Positions 23,875-34,437 of a stretch of DNA of 64,000 bases are shown piece by piece. Each line of letters begins with the position of its first letter. The stretch's first letter is position 1. The translations under genes and the position numbers were made by a program. The stretch lies in the NCBI RefSeq assembly GCF_030272615.1, contig NC_081405.1:474146008-474210007 (forward strand). The letters are read 5' to 3'. This DNA comes from Cryptomeria japonica (taxonomy: Eukaryota; Streptophyta; Pinopsida; Cupressales; Cupressaceae). Under the pieces are notes generated by a model. That model was not told the origin of the DNA and did no database searches. It saw only the letters and a list, made by a program, of their open reading frames with translations.

Positions 23875-23904
23875 CCCCTCTCAGTATTTTTCAAGTACAT
23901 CAAT

Positions 23905-23916
23905 TGGTATCAAAGC
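23905..23916 (+). promoter_or_regulatory. Primer-binding site of element A (initiator tRNA-Met)
   Basis: TGGTATCAAAGC matches the plant copia site TGGTATCAGAGC with one transition and lies two bases after the LTR end. Confidence 0.9.
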
Positions 23917-23925
23917 CTAAATTAT

Positions 23926-25236
23926 TTGAAGCCTAATCACTTAGAAGGGAGCCTTGAAACCACCATGGAGGACATGAGCTACTTTGAGATGGCTAGAGAG
24001 CTAGAAGCTAGCATAAATGAGCTTGAAACCCTTAGGGTCAAACTAAAAGCTTCACAAGTCCAAAGGAGAGATATTACTAAACAACTGTTAGAGATATCTA
24101 ATAATAGTTCTTTAGATGAGGCCAATATTGATGCTTTAGCCGAGGAAGTTGAAAAGTTAAACGGTGAAAAGCTAAATCTAAGGAGAGAGCTAGAAGGTCT
24201 TACTATCTACATGAGTCATGAACTGGAAGCCAGAAGAGCTGCTGAAGATCTTATCAAGGAAAGAGATCAAGAGATTGCCAAGATCAAGCAAGAAAATTCT
24301 ACCTTGCATGAGCATCTAAATGCTGAAAGAGAAGAGAAGGAGAACTTATAGCTAGATCTTGAATTAGCATCATCTCTAAAAGAGAACCTATCAAAGCATA
24401 ATGAAGATCTCACCAAACAGTTTATTGAAGCAAATGGGAAACTAAAAAAGTTCAACAAGAGTTCTACCTTGCTTGAAGAACAAATTCAATCACAAAGGAT
24501 GAAAGGTGATACCTCTGGACTTGGTTTTCACACATCTAAAAAAGGTGAATCCTTTGGTACCAAGAACAATATTCTTAAGAACAAATCTACTCCTAAGATC
24601 AAGAAGCCTACTAGTAAGAAGGCCTTTAAACATGTTTTCTTTGTTTGCCATAATCCTGGTCACACTGCAAATGTTTGTAACAACAAACCTAATAGAAATG
24701 CAAGCTACAAGACTAATGCTAGGTATGTGTCCAAGATATTTGAAGGTCATTGCTTCACATGCAAAATGTATGGACATAGATCTGTTGAGTGCAGATATGG
24801 AGAAAATAATCCTATACCACATATGCATCCAAGACCAAATGGCAACTGGATGAGGAATTTTGACAACTGGGTCTACCTGAACTAGAAAAGACCCTATGAC
24901 AACCAATTTAGTCCATTTGAGATGGAAAAGGTAACAAGTGTCATTTGCACCATCTGTAATAAATTTGGTCATGTGGCTATGAACTACAGAAGAAGAACTA
25001 GGAGAAGAAACGCAGGACCTTGGAAATCATCTAGTATGGTCTACTACTGTAACAAACTGAGGCACTTAGCAAAGTTTTGTAGATCCAAAAATATCAAATC
25101 GGTCAATTCTTCTAAGGATCAGAAAGGAAAGCAGAAAGTTAGTGTTGAAGAAACCAGAGAGGAAATGAATCAGATATGGAAGAAAAATAGTGATGAATCA
25201 CTTGGAAAAGAAACTATTCCTTCACCTAGTGAATAG
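23926..25236 (+). pseudogene. Coiled-coil protein with four CCHC zinc knuckles (Gag-like) of element A
   Basis: One frame of about 437 codons from ATG 23926, with two stops (near 24349 and 24883). Residues 1-180 are Glu/Leu/Lys-rich and heptad-like (ELEASINELETLRVKL, DLIKERDQEIAKIK), strongly coiled-coil. A basic linker follows. The knuckles are VCHNPGHTANVC (first Cys replaced by Phe), CFTCKMYGHRSVEC (intact), CTICNKFGHVAMNY (last Cys to Tyr) and YYCNKLRHLAKFC (first Cys missing, Gly to Arg). Multiple knuckles suit nucleic-acid binding and packaging. A typical copia capsid segment is not recognisable, so this is an unusual Gag-like protein. No protease follows. Confidence 0.8.
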
Positions 25237-25707
25237 AACCCTACACTGGTGAATTAAGCCTTTTAATATGGCTAAGGGGAGCTTAACGGTAAATCCACCT
25301 CCAGAATCCTTGAGATGAATGAGTGGTAAGAAAATTTTGAAGCATGAAATTTTAATAACTTTTTGACAATATGCTATCAACCGATTTTCTCCTTGAGCGG
25401 TGAAATCAGGGTTTGTAACCCTAACAGGTGAGAATTTAATGCAATAGGTAAAAAGGATAAAAGAGAGTTTTTACTTTGTTATTTTTACCCTAACACATTT
25501 GAGAAATAAATTTGGAGCGCTTGTTGAGCTAAGAAAGTTTTTTGGCTGATAATTGTCGAAGTTGCATTGTGATTTGTAATCAAGCTGATTAGAAGGTTGC
25601 AGAAGATTGAACTGGTGTACACTTGGGCATTCAACTAGTAAAACGAGGCAGCATCATAAAATAAGCTATTTCTTTGAAAATCTTGCTTTGAATCTTGTTC
25701 ATTTGAA
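25237..25707 (+). other. Spacer between the two ORFs of element A
   Basis: AT-rich, no ORF. CTAACAGGTGAG and CCCTAACACA words occur near 25420-25500. It could hold a splice acceptor or internal promoter for U2, but nothing decisive is seen. Confidence 0.45.
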
Positions 25708-28700
25708 ATGACAGCATCTTCAAAGTTTGTAGAAAGGTTAATGATTACATTTGAGCCAATGGAAGTTGTAGAGGCAGAACAAATTGTGTCGTATAATGCA
25801 TTATCACAAGTTCCTAGTGGAGTTTTAGTAAAAGGAGATTTGTTGATCTATATTGATTATAAGATTGAGGATCTAGGATTGTTGTATATCTACACTCAAC
25901 TAAAATCTCTCTGTGATGAGAATGGAAAGATTCAAACATAGTATGCTAGGGTTTTTGAGAAAGCTTTTCACAACGCAACTTATTTTCTAGAAGATTTTGA
26001 GGAAGAGCATATTAGAATCATTTTGAGTTGGGTTCATGGTGAGAACATGTACTTAGAAAGAACTCACATAATTACCAAGGAATCCATTCAAGATGTAACT
26101 GGTTATTATTCAACTGGTGAAGTACGTGAGCTGAGACAAATTTCAAAAGAGATGGTATACTCTCTAACCAGTTCAACATCTGACAAACATGCTTTTTTTG
26201 TTAACAATATTAGGGACCCAGTGGTGAAATTGGTAGCTATGGTTATAGGCTACCGAGTATTTTACTCCAGCAAACTAAATAGTGTTCCATCTGCAGCAAT
26301 TCATACAACTCATAGGATGATAGTTGAAAATACAGATTATGGTCTTTGTGAGGTAATTAGGAAACAATTGTTTCTAAATCTGCAATGTATCAAGAAGGAC
26401 AACAGTCTAAAGTTTAAGTATGGATAGCTATTGGTTGGGTTATTCTTTTATTTTCAAAATTTGCTACCGGGAATAGGTGATATTGAACGGTCAAAGGACC
26501 TACAGGTATCCACACAAATCAAGAACAACATCAAGGTTGTAAAGAATACTTTTCCCACTTCTATGAATAAGTATTTCAATGAGTTTCAGAAGAAGATGAG
26601 CATGAGAATGAGATTGCCTAAAGATGTGGTAAGAAATTTTGCAAAAGACTTTGTTTTCACAGTTACCACTAATTTTTGTTTGATGCAAGCAATTGAGCTG
26701 AGAAAAGAAGAAATGGAAGATATGAGTTATGAGGTGAACCATGATTTACTGGTTGGTTATGCTAATAACCTATTAGCATCTTCTAAAGATAAAAAGAAGG
26801 CAAAACTAGATATTGTGGTAGTCCAAGATGCAAAAGCCAAAACCAGTATTGCTCCTGCCACAAGTGGGAAAGGAAAGAAAAAGAAAACTAATGAAGCACC
26901 TCCAGTGATGAAGAATACAAGGATGAATTGTAGTATCCAAACCAAAAAGGAACCAACACCTAAAGTCTATACAAAGAAGGAGAGGGTACTGATACTGAAG
27001 AAGAACCTAAGAAGATGAAGCTACCGGTAGAGTAGAAAAATCAGTAAAGGAAGTGCCAAAGGTAGTTGTGCCTATTGATATCTCAAATTTTTGGCTTGAT
27101 ACCCATTTTGAAAGAACAATGAAGACATTAGGGAGGAACAGATTTGACAATGTCAAAGAACATTTTGATTCCTTCACTGAAGATGAGAAGAAGCAAATCA
27201 TTGAATAGGTAATCACTCATTTGTGTCATTACAGTAGATATCCACATGATCTTGAAAAGGATATCTCAAATTCTTTGTACACTATTTTGTTAAATAAATG
27301 GGAGGAATCTATAAAATTGGAAAAAGAAATTATAGATGAAATATTTGTATAATATTTTCCCAATTTGTCTAAGGATGAAATAAGTGCTTTAGTTGATTAG
27401 TACAAAATTCAATTTGCTTTCAAAGCAAGGAGATTGAAGCTGCTTAGTGGAAAGAGGGAATTTATTGAGACTAGGACGCATCAAATAGCCTATGAAATCA
27501 AACAGATGGAAGATCTCATCCATTCCTCTAAGAATGAGGACGATGTTGTCAATTGACCAGAAATGGATGAAGAAGAGATTGTACATGCTGGTGAGGTCTA
27601 TCTTGTCAAGGATGACACTGTTATTCATGTTGTTGAGGATATTTAGGATACAGATGATCTATCTGGAGACAACATTGCAACAGATATGGAGCCTCCTGAA
27701 ATCACTAATTTACAGGTCAAATTAGTTGAGCAACCAACAACTCAACTAAAAGTGGTCAATCCACTAGAACCTAAACAAACAGAGAAACCCCAATCTCCAC
27801 CGGTTTTTCAAGAAACTCAAAAAGAGTATGGAAATTGTTGTCACACAGACTTCTAAAAAGGAAATAGAGAAAAATCTAGAGAAAGTGATCACTAAGGTTA
27901 CATCCTCTGAACCAGAAAAGCCATTAGTCACTCTGTAGATTGATGAGGATGATGATGATTCATTAGGAATTTCAGGGCCTATCAATGTTGACAATATGAG
28001 CACATCTGAAATGATGAAAATTGCAAGTGTTATGTAATATAGAGCGCATAAGAAAAGACTTAAAGACCAAAGGGTTGAAGCTGAAACAATTTAGAATGTA
28101 GTAGATATTCTATCTAATATACTACCAGAAACTTCTATAGCACATATGACATCCCCTATTCAAAAACTTGGTCAGTTGGTTGCTGATGAATCTGATCAAA
28201 TCAAGTCACTTGAAGAAGTAGCACAAACCTATGCTGAGAAAAGTCACAAGAAGAAGTATGGGGAGAAACTTGCAAAGGACATTGATACTAGCAAAATGGC
28301 TCTGTCACATAATAAAGATTTGCTGAGCAAAGCTATTGAAATAGGAGGAAAATATCTTGCTTCTACCTCTAATGTTTCATTTTGTTATTTTGATATCACA
28401 AAAAGTCAAACAGAAATAGAACAAGAGCTAGAAAGGATATGCAATGCATATGTCCCACTTCAGGACTTTATATTTTCTTTTAGCAAATCTGTAGATGATT
28501 TGCACAACAAGTTGGATACATATGATCATGAGAAGGTAAAGCAACTATAGTCTCTCAAGGAACTCAAGAGTCTACTCACATCACAGTGGACATACTATAG
28601 AGAGCCTACTCAAATGCAGAAGCTATCTTAGCAACTCCAGAAACCTATACACTGGATTCGATGGAAGAATTCCATATACAACTTATGTTTACAAAAGAGT

Positions 28701-28792
28701 ACACTGAGAACGTGCTAGAGACATGGATAAATGCCATATCAAAGTTGAAGAAAAACTTTAATGTTATTTTCATGAGATTGGCGAATGCATGA
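25708..28792 (+). pseudogene. U2: second ORF of element A, unknown function
   Basis: About 1,030 codons from ATG 25708, recoverable through roughly ten stops and a few frame changes (about 26430, 27010, 27830, 28590). The N-terminal third looks globular (ILSWVHGENMYLERTHI, VKLVAMVIGYRVFYSS). Then comes a basic Lys-rich stretch (SGKGKKKKTNEAP), a Glu/Asp-rich middle (EMDEEEIVHAGEVYL, IDEDDDDSLG), and a helical C-terminus (SPIQKLGQLVADESDQ, DDLHNKLDTYDHEKVKQL) ending FMRLANA. No protease, integrase, RT or nuclease motif was seen. It is followed within 250 bp by the polypurine tract, so it is the last gene of the element. It may be a structural or packaging partner, but that is a guess. Confidence 0.7.
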
Positions 28793-29038
28793 TTCAGTTT
28801 TTTGTTGTTGTATATGCTGAACACTATGATACAAATTTTCTATATATATATAACTTTTTCAATTTGGCATTGTTGTGAAAGGGGGAGTAGAAATATGTAT
28901 GTCTGTTTTTGAAAATTTTGTATAATGTATGCATTAAGGGGGGGCATATGTATATGTTTAAATTTTGTTTTGTATGCACACTTAGTGGTATTACTATAAA
29001 ATTTTCAAAGTGTTGCCATCAATGCCAAAGGGGGAGAT
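28793..29038 (+). promoter_or_regulatory. 3' untranslated region and polypurine tract of element A
   Basis: GGGGGAG (about 28879) and GGGGGG (about 28938) precede the final tract CAAAGGGGGAGAT at 29026-29038, which abuts the 3' LTR. The same CAATGCCAAAGGGGGAGA text precedes B's LTR (22626-22642). Confidence 0.8.
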
Positions 29039-30103
29039 TTTTGGCTTGATGTTAGTTCATCATATGTTGTCATTGATGAAACACATACACACACATATGT
29101 TTATATTGTCTACCGGTATGCTAGAGGTTATACTAAGAGGTTTATCTCTAACCAGCACTTTGTGATAACCGGTATATGCATAGAAGACAACCAGTTGATA
29201 CACATTAATCGACATCAACATGAAGATCAAGCAAAGATTATATCAAGAGATTCAAGGATAGTGTTTCATATATTTAACTCCAACTGGTATTGATTGTTCC
29301 AACCGGTATTCGTTGATTGTGTGATGAGTTATAACACATCGTGATGAGTTATCCCACCAATAATTTTTGGCAGTATTTTTGTGATGAGTTATGATCACTT
29401 GACCAAATACACTGCACCTAGGAAATTGTGTTATGATTTATTTGGGCCAACATGAAATCTTAATGTCTATATATTGACATCACAATGAATTATTTCATAT
29501 GAGTGAAAGTGATATGTTGTGTGCGAAAGTCAAAAGAGTTAAGTTGCAGAGTATGCAGAAGAGAAATGTTGAATATGTTTAGAAGGGTCTAATCAAGCAA
29601 GTATTGTGCTACTCAGACAGATCAAACCAATCTTGTTGTTTTCTAACAATCACAACAAAATTCAAATCCCCTAACTAGGTAAGCTCTAACAAGATTCAAT
29701 GTTTGAATCCTATAACAGGGTGATCCATTAGTTTGGATTCAGAAATCCTCCATCGAGGTTACTCCTAACAGGGTACTACCTTTCGTAGGGTATAAGCTTT
29801 TAATCAAGCTTCGGGATCTCTAACAAGATTCGCTTCTAGCATAGCACTTTGTAGACCCTAAGTGGTCAGTTATCTATTACTGTAGATAGTTAAATTGTGA
29901 GTTCCATCTCACCATGGTTTTTACCTATTTGGATTTTCCATGTACAAACACTTGTGTTATGGTGGATGTTGTTATATCATTTTGGATTACATGCATTGTG
30001 TTTAAAAGTTTTGTTAAGTTCATCTACCGATTAGTGTTTGAAGTAGTTTTATTTTTGGTGTCACTGATTCACCCCCCCCTCTTAGTGCTTTTCAAGTCCA
30101 TCA
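29039..30103 (+). repeat. 3' LTR of element A
   Basis: Matches 21338-22389 plus 23880-23902. The first bases are TTTTGGC, so the usual TG start has decayed. It ends AGTCCATCA. Three GTGATGAGTTAT motifs lie at 29321, 29341 and 29381. Confidence 0.9.
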
Positions 30104-30108
30104 TTGAT

Positions 30109-30450
30109 ATGATTGGTATGATAGATATGTTGGGTTTAAAGAAGGTTGACATGACTCTAATGTTGGTTGAACTGAGATAAGAATGATTTTATTGAAGAAT
30201 GAAGGTTGGCATGTTTGAATGGTCTCACAAGAAGAAGAAGGCTGGCCTGATAATGATTCCCTCATGGTTATCACTTCTCTCATCATATTTTCTAACCAAC
30301 CCCTGTGGTTGCTAGGACTAGTCATGCCTCTCATTTGTTGTTGCAAAGTATTGATTTTTTGAGCTAATGTTTCTATGGATGGCGATGGAATAGGAATGGA
30401 AGAGATGAGTTCTTCACCTTCCCTACGAAATGCATAATGCCAATGCATGA
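30109..30450 (-). pseudogene. Gag-like ORF of element X, N-terminal part
   Basis: Start ATG at 30450-30448 (MHWHYAFRREG), the first ATG of the long frame downstream of the X leader. The coiled-coil-like segment IETLAQKINTLQQQMRGM resembles the ITQQLQALQQKMQDM stretch of E's gag near 48590-48640, consistent with descent from a Tat-like Gag. The ORF runs unbroken to the edge of element A. An overlapping frame at 30423-30719 was not favoured. Confidence 0.65.
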
Positions 30451-32653
30451 TGTTTGTTTGATTGGTTTGAACCTAAGATCACAACATGTAAGATGTTTTC
30501 TTTATTTATAGAATGTTGCAAAAGTTTGATTTGATGTTGATGTTGACATGTTTGTTTTCTATAGGGTTTTGATCTTGTTGATATTGAAAATTGACTTTGT
30601 TGAGGGATTTGATCTTGTTGATGTTTTTGACAAAACTTTGGTTGAGATTCCACTTTGTTTTTCAGTATTTTTTTAAATGTTTGAACTTGGTGAAATGTAG
30701 CAAAGGAAACAACAGACACATCAAAAAGAATAAAACCATGAAAATAATACTTGTTTAAGGAACTTATTTCAAATTCCCATGAATGTTGGAATCTTTTTCA
30801 AGACCCCATTTTGTTTTCGTTATATTTGGGCAATTCGATATCACAACAAGCAGACTCTCATAAGGTCAAAAGGTCACAAGTATTATCACAACCCACATCT
30901 TGATACTCCATCAGCTCAAACAACCCTATCACACCCTAAGGTGCGCTCATTTTTTTGCCTTTTTTTCAGAAATTAGACCAAAGAAGATTGCTCCTCAAAT
31001 GACCCATTATCCTGGGAGATATATGGTGAGTGTCTTGGAGGTAGATTCTTCCCCACCCTTGCACTGTGATAAAACAAGTGTCTAGTTATTGACTCTGCTT
31101 GGCTTCTAATTTCTATGGTGTTTAGAGAGGGTTTCATTCAAGTGGGAACAATTAGCAGTGTTTTACAATCCATTGAGGAAGGTCTCCTAGTCTGTAGAGG
31201 TTGTGCTTTACAGATTTTCACACACTATATAGGCATTGAGGGAGGCATAACTTCATTGTGACAACATGTAACACTCATCGCACATGATTTTCATCACATA
31301 CGCATTTGATTATAATGGCTTGGATTACTTGGCTTTAGTCATTGGCCACTTAGGTCATTCCCCTCTCACCGGCCTTAATTGCACCCTAAGGGAAATTCAG
31401 TAGGGTGGGCCTTCTAAAGGATTTAATTGCAAAAAATAAAGGAAAGCATAAAGGAAGAGAGTCTGGTTTTTTGATCACCCATTGAAGGGGAGAGCATAAT
31501 TCCTATCCCTTCAAAGACATAAAAAACAAAGTTCTTTTTTATCCTTTCATTGCAATGATTTTCTATTCTAAATGGATATGTTGCTCCACACAAACATGGT
31601 GTTCATTTTAACCAGCATAGCAATGATGAAAGTTATTTTTGTTCTTTATCCAAAGCACCAAAAAGACGTGTTTCTAAGCTACCCCTGCAGAAAAAGAATA
31701 ACTTTAGTCAACACATGGTGGGCTATCTAGCCTAAAAAAATTTCCTTTTTTTGGTTACAAATTTCAAAAATATCAAAAATATAATTTTTGGTATTTTTCT
31801 ACATGTTAGTAAACTGCATTTTCTGAGGCCTTTGGAGCATTTTGAGCCCTCAAAACTTTGGATGGTCCTTTTAAGGACATTGCCATAGGCAGTTCCAAAA
31901 AGGATTGGAACTAGAAATTGGAGATCTTTCCAACAGTGTAAGTGGTTTGCAATTTCAAGTTCAGAGTGAAAAGTTATGACTTTTCAAAGCTGGATACAAA
32001 TTTAACCCCTCTATTTTCAGAAACAAAGGCAATTATTGACATAAAAAATAGAGAAAAATAAACAAAAACATTCTAACCCATTCATGTAAATGCGAATCAG
32101 TATCTAATCAATTGCAAATTGATATAATAGAAATTGTGAAATGATAGTTGAGCAAATACTAATTTCTGACAGAGAAATTGCGATTTTCGTTCTGAGCAAT
32201 TGTGAATCAATTAAGCTTAATTTTTTATTTTATTTTTTTTGAATTTAGACAAAAGGAAAAGACAAGAGATAGAATTTTTCGCTCTCTTTGATATTATTCT
32301 TTCTTCTCCTAGCACCTGCAATTTCTAAAGTTAGCTTTCCTGCCATCAGATTATAACCATTTTATATGCAGAAATCAATTTTTCCACAATTTAATAAAAT
32401 TTCAGGGTTAGATGCGCAAGACAAAATAATTCAAAAATGACACAATTTTTTTGAATTCGTAACCCTTTAGAGCAAATGCAATCTATTTAATCAATTGTGA
32501 TATGATATATGATCAATTGTGACATGATGTCATAGAAATTGTGATACATTATTGGCAATTGCAAATTTATGCGTATGCAATTGCGATATCTAGTTTCTTG
32601 TGCACATACGAACTTGCAAGTTTTGTCAAAATAGAAAAATGAAGGTTAGAGTA
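30451..32653 (-). other. 5' leader of element X, with a block conserved in element E
   Basis: No supportable ORF. The reverse complement of about 30830-31495 aligns with E's leader (46147-46730). The best piece is 31065-31007 against 46521-46580 (AGTGCAAGCG, GGGGAAGAATCCACCTCCAA, ATATATCTCCCAAG, with few differences). The alignment runs on through a GGCAAAAAAATG stretch and TTTGAG.TGATGGAGTATCAAGA. Between 32090 and 32600 there is a field of CAATTGYGAT words, about ten by eye, close to the primer site. Confidence 0.7.
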
Positions 32654-32673
32654 GATTCACATCAGGTTCACCA
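32654..32673 (-). promoter_or_regulatory. Primer-binding site of element X, complementary to tRNA-Trp
   Basis: The plus-strand text GATTCACATCAGGTTCACCA equals the 3' end of plant tRNA-Trp (GATTCACGTCGGGTTCACCA, including CCA) except for two G-to-A changes, both at CG sites. One base separates it from the LTR. Confidence 0.85.
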
Positions 32674-32674
32674 T

Positions 32675-33771
32675 TGTTTCTATGCCTGAATGTCATGAAT
32701 GTATTAAGCTAATTAGAAAATAAGAATGAATCACCCATTCTCAACTAATTAACAAACATCAAACATAATCAATGAAAATCAATAGTAGAAATGAGAAATG
32801 CATTCAAATAGAAACTCCCTCATTCTGCATCTTTTCTCCCATTGTGCTTCTCCAATTTGAGTGGTTGGTGGCTCTCAAGTATTGCACCAATTTCTTGCAT
32901 ACAAATACTTTGAAGACTCTGATTTTGTGATTCTAAAAAATCTAGATTGAAATGATGAAAAGAGGTTGAATTTATAGATTTTCAACACAAAAGGGGGTGA
33001 GAAATAGAACTCAAGTGTTGATTGATAGACAACTAAAATTGATTGATCAATGAACTCAATTGATAGATTTGTTAACTAAATTGATTGGGGAGTGAGTTGA
33101 ATAGATTGAAGAGTGAACTGAATAGATGGATTAGTCAACTCACTTGATTGATTAGTGAACTGAATTGATTTTGAGTTAAAAAGAATGATTGATGAGTTAA
33201 TTGAGTTAATTGATTTGATCAATCAGTTCTGATTTTAGCATGTGTTGTAGGAATTTGAAATTGAATTTGATTTTGATTTTCAATTTGGATTTGAATTTGG
33301 TCATTTGAATGTTGAAATGCACATGAAATTAACTGAAATTCACATTTGGGGAAAATGTGAATTTGGAAATATGAAATTAGATGAAATGATATGAAATTCG
33401 AATTTGGGGAAATATGAAATGAAATTAGATGGAATTAATTAGAATTATAATTAGGAAAATTGGAGGAATAAGTAATAAATTAGTTTAAATAATTTAAATA
33501 AAATTATTTAAACTTAGAAAATAGAATTAATTACATAATAAAGATTATTTAACTAAGGAAATGTCGCAATTAATTAAATAATTGATATTTAATTAATAAT
33601 TGTGATATGGTTAACTAGTAAAAATGATTTGAGAATAGAAATAGAATAATTAGAATTGTTGAAGGGTGATGATTAGAAGGAATAATTAGTTTTATCAAAT
33701 AATTAAAGAATTACTTAATTAAATAGATGATTATTAGTGTAGAATTAATGAGACATTTTTAGGTGTCTACA
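32675..33771 (-). repeat. 5' LTR of element X
   Basis: Matches 3899-4988 end to end, including the TGAACTGAATTGATTGA-like array (about 33020-33180). Target duplication CTACC follows at 33772-33776. Confidence 0.92.
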
Positions 33772-34379
33772 CTACCATCATAACAATTAAATTCAAAAGT
33801 AGTAAGTTTACCAATGATGGAGTGAAGGGTTACCTTAGTTTTGTCAATTGATTTTAGCTCTCGAATGGCTACAACTCAAATAGTGTAGACTGGTAGAAGG
33901 ATTCTCAACACCTTGCTAACCACTATGGCATCTTTCACTTTACCACCAACACTATTGATCTCACCAACTATCTCTTTTATCCTTTGACCATACTATTGAA
34001 TATTCTCACCTTCAGCCATCTGCATATCATCAAACTTTCCTCTTAGACTCTCTTATTTGGAAATCTTCACATGTTCATCACCGCTATAAATATCTTCAAG
34101 TTTTTTCCATACCTCATATGCAGTCTCTAGACCATGTACATCAACATACTCTGCATCGGATAAAGAACTGATAATATCCTCCAGTGCTCGATTGTTTTCT
34201 TGTTTCTCTTTCTTTTGATTGTTAATCATAATCCCACTAGGTGAAACATATTGAGTACCAACATGTTCCCAGTATTGATTTCCTAGACTCTTAATATAAA
34301 TTTTTATTCTATCACTCCATATTCTACAGTTCTCTCCACTAAACTTTGGACTTTCCTTCTTCATCATGTTCTACAAGAT
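33772..34379 (-). pseudogene. Copia gag N-terminal region (element C)
   Basis: Start ATG near 34367 (MMKKESPKFSGENCRIWSD), about 55 bp after the primer site in element sense. The segment KIYIKSLGNQYWEHV, YVDVHGLETAYEVWKKLEDI and the RGKFDDMQMAEGENIQ-like stretch are typical of UBN2-type plant copia gag. A stop near 34051 interrupts the second half. The frame joins the knuckle-bearing part at 3893 when element X is removed. Element D carries a close homologue at 36308-36730. Confidence 0.88.
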
Positions 34380-34423
34380 ATTTACCTAAAGTTGTTAGGC
34401 TTAGACCTTAGAGGACTTGAGAA

Positions 34424-34435
34424 GATCTGATACCA
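34424..34435 (-). promoter_or_regulatory. Primer-binding site of element C (initiator tRNA-Met)
   Basis: On the minus strand TGGTATCAGATC, one base from the consensus TGGTATCAGAGC, two bases after the LTR end. Confidence 0.88.
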
Positions 34436-34437
34436 AT

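Larger units (their letters stand above)
21338..23902 (+). repeat. 5' LTR of element A, split by element B
   Basis: The LTR portions are 21338-22389 and 23880-23902, together matching 29039-30103. It starts TGTTGGC and ends ACATCA. It holds three GTGATGAGTTAT motifs (21642, 21662, 21702), a run of CTAACAGGGT-like words (21985-22140), the ACCATGGTTTTTACC box (22219) and a C-run before the end. It also has about 30 bp of TAGTATAACTTCAAGTTG-type sequence (from 21424) that is absent from the 3' LTR. Confidence 0.87.
21338..30103 (+). mobile_element. Non-autonomous copia-type LTR element A (8.77 kb)
   Basis: 5' LTR is 21338-23902 (interrupted by element B) and 3' LTR is 29039-30103. The flanks are TTGAA (21333-21337) and TTGAT (30104-30108), a 5-bp target duplication with one mismatch. 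It lies in the gag-like ORF of X, whose frame is continuous across the site. The methionine-tRNA primer site (23905-23916) and polypurine tract (29026-29036) are where expected. The interior encodes a multi-knuckle Gag-like protein and U2. I find no protease, integrase, RT or RNase H, so it must have borrowed these from a relative. Confidence 0.9.
3899..33771 (-). mobile_element. Giant non-autonomous LTR element X (Tat-like), 29.9 kb including nested insertions
   Basis: Two direct LTRs of about 1.09 kb (3899-4988 and 32675-33771) begin TG and end CA on the plus strand. CTACC flanks the unit at 3894-3898 and 33772-33776. On the minus strand the 5' LTR is followed one base later by a site complementary to tRNA-Trp (32654-32673), and the 3' LTR is preceded by a polypurine tract (4989-5003), which fixes the orientation. 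Without element A it is about 21.1 kb. The only sense ORF is gag-like, and no RT or integrase was seen on the minus strand. Its LTR start and leader resemble Tat-like element E. Its 3' half carries two reading frames on the opposite strand. The LTRs show roughly five differences in the first 110 aligned bases by eye, so the insertion is old. Confidence 0.88.

Noticed and set aside
22390-23916. Tandem LTR arrangement or chimeric element formed by recombination
   Set aside because: The CCCCT duplication and the return of A's own LTR end before the primer site are better explained by nested insertion of B.
30423-30719. 98-codon minus-strand ORF overlapping the start of X's gag-like ORF
   Set aside because: It is in another frame, is Gln/His-rich low complexity, and does not continue across element A, unlike the chosen frame.
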